Assembly (NCBI RefSeq): GCF_900119315.1
Contig: NZ_LT827010.1
Span: forward strand, 9,046,001-9,110,000
From: Actinoplanes sp. SE50/110
Lineage (GTDB): Bacteria; Actinomycetota; Actinomycetes; Mycobacteriales; Micromonosporaceae
Direction of reading: 5' to 3'
Length of the DNA: 64,000 bases
Part shown: piece after piece, positions 59,057 through 64,000 of the stretch
How the letters are laid out: the number at the start of each line of letters is the position of its first letter
Numbering within the stretch: the first letter of the stretch is position 1
Position numbers and translations under genes: made by a program
The notes under the pieces: generated by a model
The model's database searches: none
Told to the model about the DNA's origin: nothing
The model's input: only the letters and a program-made list of their open reading frames with translations

Positions 59057-59710
59057 ATGACCGTCACGACGCTGCGTCGCCTCACCGGTGACGAGAAACA
59101 CGCGCCCAGCGCACACTCCACACTGGATGTGATCCGGGTGCTCTACGAGCGGATCCTGCGGATCACCCCGGAGACCGCCGACGCGCCGGACCGTGACCGG
59201 TTCCTGCTCTCCAAGGGGCACGGGCCGGCCGCCTACTACGCGGTGCTGGCCGACCGCGGCTTCATTCCGCAGGAGTGGCTGGACCGGATGGGGCAGTGGC
59301 ACAGCCGGCTCGGCACCCACCCCGACCGGGTGCTGATCCCCGGGGTCGAGATCGGCACCGGGTCCCTCGGGCACGGGCTGGGCCTGGCCGTGGGCACCGC
59401 GCTCGGGCTGCGCGCACAGGGCTTCTCCGAGACCCGGACGTATGTGCTGCTCGGCGACGCCGAGCTCGACGAGGGATCGAATCATGAGGCGATCGCGTAC
59501 GCCGCGGCCGTGCACCTGCCGCTCACCGCGATCGTGATCGACAACCGGTCCGCCACGCACGGCTGGCCCGGTGGCATTCCGGCCCGCTTTCCGGGCTGGA
59601 GCGTCTCGCTGGTCGACGGGCACGACCACGACGAGATCGAACAGGGCCTGCGGGTCCGATCCGGGCGGCCGCACCTGGTCGTCGCCAGCCTCGAGGCCAA
59701 GGGGAGCTGA
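59057..59710 (+). CDS. Transketolase, N-terminal subunit
   Basis: A 217-residue thiamine-diphosphate-binding half of a split transketolase. Motifs: LLSKGHGPAAYYAVLADRG, PGVEIGTGSLGHGLGLAVG, and the ThDP motif LLGDAELDEGSNHEA...VIDN. Together with the next gene it would transfer two-carbon units between sugar phosphates, or act on a specialised ketose. ATG 59057 is nearly at the predicted transcription start, so the message may be leaderless. The following gene starts 5 bases after its stop. Compared with full transketolases the N-terminal half is short, which is normal for two-gene forms. Confidence 0.92.
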   Translation: MTVTTLRRLTGDEKHAPSAHSTLDVIRVLYERILRITPETADAPDRDRFLLSKGHGPAAYYAVLADRGFIPQEWLDRMGQWHSRLGTHPDRVLIPGVEIGTGSLGHGLGLAVGTALGLRAQGFSETRTYVLLGDAELDEGSNHEAIAYAAAVHLPLTAIVIDNRSATHGWPGGIPARFPGWSVSLVDGHDHDEIEQGLRVRSGRPHLVVASLEAKGS

Positions 59711-59715
59711 ACGTC

Positions 59716-60621
59716 ATGCGGGACACCTTCGTGGCCACCACCACCGCGCTGCTGGACGAGGATCCGCGGACCGCGCTGGTGCTCGCCGACATCTCCGCCG
59801 ACGCGTTCGCGCCCGCGCTGCGCCGGCACCCGGACCGGGCGCTCAACGTCGGTATCCGGGAACAGCTGATGGTCGGGGTGGGCGGCGGGCTGGCGCTCAC
59901 CGGCATGCGGCCGTACCTGCACTCGTACGCGCCGTTCCTGATCGACCGGGCCTACGAGCAGATCAAGCTGGATCTCGGGCACCAGGACACCGGGGCGGTG
60001 CTGGTCAGCATCGGCGGGTCGTACGACGCGGCGGCCGCCGGATACACCCACCAGTCCCCCGGTGACGTGGCGCTGCTCGACACCCTGGACGGCTGGACCG
60101 TGCAGGTGCCGGGGCATCGCGACGAGGTGCCGGCGATGCTGCGCGCGGCGGCCCGGCACGACGACCGGGTCTACATCCGGCTGGGACTGCAGGAGAACGC
60201 CCGCGCCCACCCGGACGCCGGGCGGCTGCGGGTGGTCAAGCGGGGCGGGCCGCTGGTGCTGGCGGTCGGACCGATGCTCGACCCGGTGCTGGCGGCGACC
60301 CGGGATCTGGACGTCACGGTGGCGTACACCAACACACCTCGCCCGCTGGACGTGGAGGGCCTGCGGTCGCTGGCCGAGGGCGAGGTGGTGGTGGTCGAGC
60401 CCTACCTGGCCGGCACGTCCGCGCGGCTGGTCAGCGAGGCGCTGAGCGGGATCCCGCACCGGGCCCTGCACCTGGGCGCGGGGCGGGCCGAGATCCGTGA
60501 TTACGGAACGTGGCAGGACCACGCCCGGGAGCACGGCCTCGACGCGGCCGGGCTGCGGACGTCGATCACGGCGTTTCTAGGCCAGGAAGCGTTTCTAGGC
60601 CAGGAAGCGTTCCTAGGCTAG
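59716..60621 (+). CDS. Transketolase, C-terminal subunit
   Basis: A 301-residue partner of the preceding gene. The pyrimidine-binding domain has DISADAFAPALRRHPDRALN VGIREQLMVGVGGGLAL, with the catalytic Glu of GIREQ; then the Tk C-terminal domain (RGGPLVLAVGPMLDPVLAA, VVVEPYLAGTSARLVSEAL). The very end is a small tandem repeat (AFLGQEAFLGQEAFLG) from an 18-bp slippage repeat at about 60568-60620. It overlaps the end of the convergent gene by 9 bp. The pair probably serves the pentose phosphate pathway or a dedicated biosynthesis under SoxR control. Confidence 0.9.
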   Translation: MRDTFVATTTALLDEDPRTALVLADISADAFAPALRRHPDRALNVGIREQLMVGVGGGLALTGMRPYLHSYAPFLIDRAYEQIKLDLGHQDTGAVLVSIGGSYDAAAAGYTHQSPGDVALLDTLDGWTVQVPGHRDEVPAMLRAAARHDDRVYIRLGLQENARAHPDAGRLRVVKRGGPLVLAVGPMLDPVLAATRDLDVTVAYTNTPRPLDVEGLRSLAEGEVVVVEPYLAGTSARLVSEALSGIPHRALHLGAGRAEIRDYGTWQDHAREHGLDAAGLRTSITAFLGQEAFLGQEAFLG

Positions 60622-61026
60622 GAAGACGTCGCGCAGGACGCCCTCGAAGCGCCACACCGCCTCGGTGTTCGCGAACTTGATCCGGAACCGCTCGCGTACC
60701 CCGTCCACCGCGGTGGCGGCCATCTCCAGCGCCGGCCGGGTCAGGTCGGGGCGCCAGGTCACGTTGCTCAGGTGCCGCAGGTTGGCGTTCAGGTGCAGGC
60801 GCAGGCGGTGCAGCACCGGCGTCTTCTGGATCACCACCAGGCGGCGCCGGGTGAGCAGCAGCAGATGGTCACCGGCGAGCGGCGCCTCCGGCCGGGTGCA
60901 GTGGGTGACCAGGACCGCGCTGTCGTCGGCCTCGACGCAACGCTCCACGATCGGGAGGTGCCGGCTGGGGATGGCCACGCCGGCTTCGACGGTGGCGGGG
61001 AGGAACGTACACGAGATCACGTCCAT
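60613..61026 (-). CDS. Small PH-like/unknown cytoplasmic protein
   Basis: A 137-residue protein with alternating beta strands (SAVLVTHCTRP, GDHLLLLTRRRLVVIQKTPV) and a C-terminal helix (FRIKFANTEAVWRFEGVLRD), a layout like bacterial PH-fold (bPH) proteins. The start ATG 61026 is the first with a protein-like continuation, but its ribosome site is weak. No signal peptide. It lies between the transketolase pair and a membrane PH-like gene on the opposite strand. Function unknown. Confidence 0.65.
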   Translation of the reverse strand: MDVISCTFLPATVEAGVAIPSRHLPIVERCVEADDSAVLVTHCTRPEAPLAGDHLLLLTRRRLVVIQKTPVLHRLRLHLNANLRHLSNVTWRPDLTRPALEMAATAVDGVRERFRIKFANTEAVWRFEGVLRDVFLA

Positions 61027-61114
61027 GACATGTTTAACGCTGTGTGAACGCCGGAGGCAGCGGCCCGAGCTGGTGAATAAGGAATTACAGCGATCGTGGT
61101 GCCATAGTGTCCCC

Positions 61115-61516
61115 ATGCAATGGCGCGTCCGGCCGGTCCTGCCGGTCCTCAAACTGGTCGGTGCGGTCGCCGTGGTGGCGCTGGCCGTCGCGTTCGCCGG
61201 GCGGGATCCGGTCCGCTGGACGCTCGCCGCGCTGATCGGCTGCGGGCTGGTCGGGTGGGCGCTGCGCGACGTGCTGGTCCCGGTCCGGCTCGCGGCCGAC
61301 AGCGACGGGGTCACGGTGGTCACCGGGTTCGCCCGCCGGCGGCATCTGCGCTGGTCGGAGGTGGAGCGGCTGCGCGTCGACCGGACGGTCCGCCGCGGCC
61401 TGCGCAGCGAGCTGCTGGAGATCGACGCGGGCGACGCGATCTATCTGTTCAGCGCGCAGGAGCTGGGCGCGCTTCCCGAAGACGTACTGCTGACGTTGTC
61501 GGATCTCCGGGTCTAG
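61115..61516 (+). CDS. Membrane protein with PH-like domain
   Basis: A 133-residue protein. Two membrane helices (VLKLVGAVAVVALAVAFAG and WTLAALIGCGLVGWAL) are followed by a small beta-rich cytoplasmic domain (GVTVVTGFARRRHLRWSEVERLRVD), the form of actinobacterial bPH (DUF304-like, PH domain-containing) membrane proteins. ATG 61115. Its stop overlaps the stop of the convergent rhomboid gene by 4 bp. Function unknown. Confidence 0.8.
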   Translation: MQWRVRPVLPVLKLVGAVAVVALAVAFAGRDPVRWTLAALIGCGLVGWALRDVLVPVRLAADSDGVTVVTGFARRRHLRWSEVERLRVDRTVRRGLRSELLEIDAGDAIYLFSAQELGALPEDVLLTLSDLRV

Positions 61517-62421
61517 GTGAGCTGCGTGGTGCGCCAGACGGCGAGGACCACCAGCGCCAGGAAGATCACCGACCATCCGATCGCCTGTTTCACCGTCCGG
61601 TGCGGCGGCGCCGGATAGACCAGGGCGATGGTGGCCAGCGCGCCGACCAGGAGACCGCCCAGGTGTCCCTCTTTGGAGATCCCCGCGATGGAGAACGTGA
61701 AGATCACGTTGACGACCAGCAGCGGTATCAGTGACCGGACGTCCAGGGCGAGCTTCCGGTTCACGATGATGATGCCGATGATCAGCCCGAAGACGGCGGT
61801 CGAGGCGCCGCCGGAAGGCTGATTCTGCGGGGTCAGCAGGTAACACGCCACGTTGCCGCCGAAGCCGGCGAGCAGGTAGAGCGCCAGGAAGCGGATCGGG
61901 CCCAGCCGGGCCTCCAGATAGCGGCCGAGCTGCAGCAGCACCATCATGTTGAGCAGCAGGTGCACGACGCCGTAGTGGACGAACATCGCGGTGAACAACC
62001 GATACCACTCGCCGTGCGCGACACCGTGCCACGCGCCGTCCGGATAGACCGCCAGGCCGATCACCTCGAGGGCGTCGGTGACCCGGGTGCCGGAGCCGCC
62101 CAGACCCATGAAACCGCCCGAGCCGGCGATCGACTTGAGCCCGCCGAAAGCCACCGACAGGACCATCACCAGGCAGTTGACCACCACCAGGCCGGTCACG
62201 GCGTAACCGGCGCGACCAGCGGCCGCGTCACCGCCGAAGGCGGTGAGCGCGCGCCGCTGACCACGACGTCCCTCTTTGACGCAGTCGGGGCACTGATGGC
62301 CGACCGTCGCCTCGTTCATGCACGAGGTGCAGATCGGTTTCTCGCACCGGCTGCATCGGAGCACGGTCTCCCGCGAAGGGTGCCGATAGCACACCGGCGA
62401 CGTGGAAGGAGCCTCACTCAT
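61513..62421 (-). CDS. Rhomboid-family intramembrane serine protease with N-terminal zinc finger
   Basis: A 302-residue membrane protein. The N-terminus is a B-box-like zinc finger (CYRHPSRETVLRCSRCEKPICTSC, then GHQCPDC). Six or seven membrane helices follow with rhomboid motifs: HYGVVHLLLNMM, the Ser nucleophile in GGASTAVFG and the His in GHLGGLLVG. It cleaves membrane proteins within helices. ATG 62421 gives MSEAPSTSPVCYRHP, standard for actinobacterial members. It precedes nothing on its strand and follows a cyclophilin gene by 23 bases, so the two may be co-transcribed. Confidence 0.93.
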   Translation of the reverse strand: MSEAPSTSPVCYRHPSRETVLRCSRCEKPICTSCMNEATVGHQCPDCVKEGRRGQRRALTAFGGDAAAGRAGYAVTGLVVVNCLVMVLSVAFGGLKSIAGSGGFMGLGGSGTRVTDALEVIGLAVYPDGAWHGVAHGEWYRLFTAMFVHYGVVHLLLNMMVLLQLGRYLEARLGPIRFLALYLLAGFGGNVACYLLTPQNQPSGGASTAVFGLIIGIIIVNRKLALDVRSLIPLLVVNVIFTFSIAGISKEGHLGGLLVGALATIALVYPAPPHRTVKQAIGWSVIFLALVVLAVWRTTQLT

Positions 62422-62444
62422 GGCACCAAAGGTACCGTGAGTGC

Positions 62445-62969
62445 TCAGGCGCGCTCGATCTCCACCCGCTCCACCACGACGTCCTCGCGCGGCCGGTCGC
62501 CCGGGCCGGTCGGGGTGTTCGCGATCGAGTCGACGACCTTGGCCGACTGCTCGTCCGCGACCTGGCCGAAGATGGTGTGCCGGCGGTTCAGGTGCGGGGT
62601 CGGCGCCACCGTGATGAAGAACTGCGAGCCGTTGGTGCCCGGCCCGGCGTTTGCCATGGCCAGCAGGTACGGCCGGTCGAAGGAGAGCTCCGGGTGGAAC
62701 TCGTCACCGAACTGGAAGCCCGGGCCACCGCGGCCGGTGCCGGTCGGGTCACCCAGCTGGATCATGAAACCGGCGATCACCCGGTGCGAGATGGTGCCGT
62801 CGTAGTACGGCCCGTTGCCGGGCTGGCCGGTCCGCGGGTCGGTGTACGCCTTGGTGCCGTCGGCCAACTCCACGAAGTTCCGGACCGTCGCCGGAGCGTG
62901 GTCCGGGAACAGCTGGAGCCGGATCGGACCGTGGTTGGTGTGCAGGGTGGCGTAAATCGTCTCGGCCAC
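62445..62969 (-). CDS. Peptidyl-prolyl cis-trans isomerase (cyclophilin type)
   Basis: A 174-residue single-domain cyclophilin without a signal peptide. Motifs: NFVELADG, YYDGTISHRVIAGFMIQLGD PTGTGRGGPG, MANAGPGTNGSQFFITVAPT and HTIFGQV. It speeds proline isomerisation in the cytoplasm. The start is GTG 62969 with GGGAG upstream. Upstream of the rhomboid gene in the usual actinobacterial order. Confidence 0.96.
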   Translation of the reverse strand: MAETIYATLHTNHGPIRLQLFPDHAPATVRNFVELADGTKAYTDPRTGQPGNGPYYDGTISHRVIAGFMIQLGDPTGTGRGGPGFQFGDEFHPELSFDRPYLLAMANAGPGTNGSQFFITVAPTPHLNRRHTIFGQVADEQSAKVVDSIANTPTGPGDRPREDVVVERVEIERA

Positions 62970-63100
62970 GGGTACTCCCGTCTGTGTCGGATGGGAACAG
63001 TCTCGTCAGTTCGGATCCTGCCCCATGTGTCTGATCCGGCCGCGCGGGGGTACCCGAGAAGGCAACATGGGTCCGGAGAAACCACAGGAGGTGGGCACTG

Positions 63101-63712
63101 GTGTTCGCAACGATGCGCCGCAAGCGCCGGAGCGCGAAGATGCGTGGTGAGCTCGGTCAGAGCGTGGATCACTTGAAGCGCGCCGCTTCGATCGCCGCTC
63201 AGGAGACCACCGCGACGGTCGGACCCCGGCTCAACGCCGCGGTCGAGCGGGTTCAGCCGGCCGCCGACAAGGCGAAGGACGTCGCGACGCAGAGCTGGGA
63301 CAGTGCTCTCGCGGCGCTGACTCCCCTGGTCGCGGCCGCTGCCGACAACGTGCGGCAGGCGGGCAGGACCGGCAAGAAGGTGTCCAAGCGCGAGCTCAAG
63401 GCGCAGCGCAAGCGCGCCGACAAGCTGCAGCGCAAGGCGGACAAGGCGCTCGGCCGCGAGAAGAGCGGCCGGGGCAGCAAGCTCGCCGGGTACGCGCTGC
63501 TGGGCACCGCCGTGGGCCTCGGCGCCGCGTGGTACGCCAAGCGTCGCAACCAGGCGCAGTGGGAGGAGTACGACGCCGCTCCCAACCCGGTGACCAGCAC
63601 GGCCGCCGCCGACGACGCGGCGTTCGAGCCGCTGGAGCCGACGGTGTACACCACGTCGAACGGCACGGCGGCGAGCGTTGACAAGACCGGTAAGACCGGC
63701 CCGGCCAAGTGA
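63101..63712 (+). CDS. Cytoplasmic-face helical membrane protein (DUF5324-like)
   Basis: A 203-residue protein starting at GTG 63101 behind AGGAGGTG. The N-terminal 115 residues are charged helices (VDHLKRAASIAAQETTATV, VQPAADKAKDVATQSWDSA) and a Lys/Arg-rich stretch (KKVSKRELKAQRKRADKLQRK). One membrane helix follows (GYALLGTAVGLGAAWYAKRR) and a short polar tail. The type is common downstream of cyclophilin and rhomboid genes in actinobacteria; function unknown. Confidence 0.82.
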   Translation: MFATMRRKRRSAKMRGELGQSVDHLKRAASIAAQETTATVGPRLNAAVERVQPAADKAKDVATQSWDSALAALTPLVAAAADNVRQAGRTGKKVSKRELKAQRKRADKLQRKADKALGREKSGRGSKLAGYALLGTAVGLGAAWYAKRRNQAQWEEYDAAPNPVTSTAAADDAAFEPLEPTVYTTSNGTAASVDKTGKTGPAK

Positions 63713-63718
63713 GCCGAT

Positions 63719-63759
63719 GCCGACCGGCCCGTTCCCGACCCGGGAGCGGGCCGGTCGGC
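63719..63759. terminator. Bidirectional terminator
   Basis: GCCGACCGGCCCG pairs with CGGGCCGGTCGGC (13 bp) between the convergent stop codons of the helical membrane protein and the next small gene. Confidence 0.8.
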
Positions 63760-63766
63760 GTTGCCG

Positions 63767-63940
63767 TCAGCAGCGGCCGGTGATCATCGCGTAGGCGGCC
63801 AGGCCACCGGCCGTGAGCGCGGCGATCATCACGCCGGTGAGCAGCGACGGGACCGGCAGGCGCAGCCATCGCCGGCGGGGCGGATCGCCGTCGTGCCCGG
63901 CCACCGCGTCCACCAGTCGGTGATGATGAATATCCCCCAC
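63767..63940 (-). CDS. Small single-pass membrane protein
   Basis: A 57-residue protein from GTG 63940: a His-rich start (GDIHHHRLVDAVAGHDGDP), a basic stretch (RRRWLR) and one membrane helix (VPSLLTGVMIAALTAGGLAA). It ends 7 bases from the terminator. It probably follows the partial gene at the window end. No family recognised; reading frame and membrane pattern support it. Confidence 0.6.
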   Translation of the reverse strand: MGDIHHHRLVDAVAGHDGDPPRRRWLRLPVPSLLTGVMIAALTAGGLAAYAMITGRC

Positions 63941-63950
63941 GGATGGGAGT

Positions 63951-64000
63951 CTAGAGCCAGCCGTTGCGCCGGAAGGCCCGGTAGAGGATCACCGTGATCA
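63951..64000 (-). CDS. C-terminal end of a gene, possibly a CorA-type transporter
   Basis: The last codons before TAG 63951-63953 read ITVILYRAFRRNGWL. A membrane-like segment ending in YRxFRRxGWL resembles the C-terminus of CorA magnesium channels in actinobacteria. Only this end is in the window, so the assignment is tentative. Confidence 0.35.
   Translation of the reverse strand, partial: ITVILYRAFRRNGWL

Overview
The window is high-GC actinobacterial DNA. Codon use, the GTG starts with strong Shine-Dalgarno sites, the LAxTG sorting signals, mycothiol-type remnants and the gene content suggest Micromonosporaceae (Actinoplanes-like). This is an inference from gene content; no rRNA is present. 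Most of the window is chromosomal core or lineage-specific DNA, with one clear accessory block at about 22.9-41.6 kb.

Left part (1-22.6 kb): a secreted trypsin-like protease (cut by the window edge); a flotillin / small beta-protein / HTH-regulator set divergent from a DUF4097 gene across an array of TGCAAC-type palindromes; a GH18 chitinase-like protein divergent from a membrane GT2 glycosyltransferase fused to a c-di-GMP-type EAL domain; a thioester (TQXA) surface protein; a second-type enolase divergent from a MerR regulator fused to a peroxiredoxin-like domain that has lost its cysteines; an AraC pseudogene with several lesions; a GAF protein; a large LAxTG surface protein; a hybrid histidine kinase; and an RD-repeat protein divergent from a STAS anti-anti-sigma factor.

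Accessory block: the tRNA-Arg(ACG) at 41555-41627 has two partial 3'-end copies at 22892 and 33500 in the same orientation. I read this as two genomic islands inserted in tandem into the 3' end of the tRNA gene. Island A (22.9-33.5 kb) has an IS3-family element split by an IS481-family element, a three-gene WXG-like/hydrolase/lipoprotein operon, a NUDIX gene, a PCMT-like methyltransferase and several gene fragments. Island B (33.5-41.55 kb) carries an SF1 helicase fused to a PLD nuclease (Mokosh-II-like), a TrlF-like PHP-SMC/ABC ATPase, and between them two tiny membrane proteins that share a short basic/aromatic motif. Neither island has a recognisable integrase. Both carry near-identical right ends, including a replacement tRNA terminator and a repeated GGATCACCACGG site. 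Island B is the best candidate in the window for a poorly described system, probably anti-phage or anti-plasmid.

Right part (41.6-64 kb): tRNA-Ser(GCT); an EcsC-like protein; a CPBP protease; a flavohaemoprotein; a peptide deformylase fused to an XRE domain; a FhuF-like Fe-S protein behind a candidate iron box; a large membrane glycosyltransferase-like protein and a methyltransferase; PEBP and NlpC/P60 proteins; a quinone reductase; tRNA-Ser(TGA) followed by a decayed tyrosine integrase; a secreted protein made of two nearly identical repeats; a SoxR regulator 48 bp away from and divergent from a split transketolase pair; then a rhomboid protease, a cyclophilin and small membrane proteins.

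Themes joining these genes are redox sensing (SoxR, MerR-peroxiredoxin fusion, flavohaemoprotein, quinone reductase), cell-surface display (three secreted or sortase-type proteins), and repeated small-scale duplication and decay.
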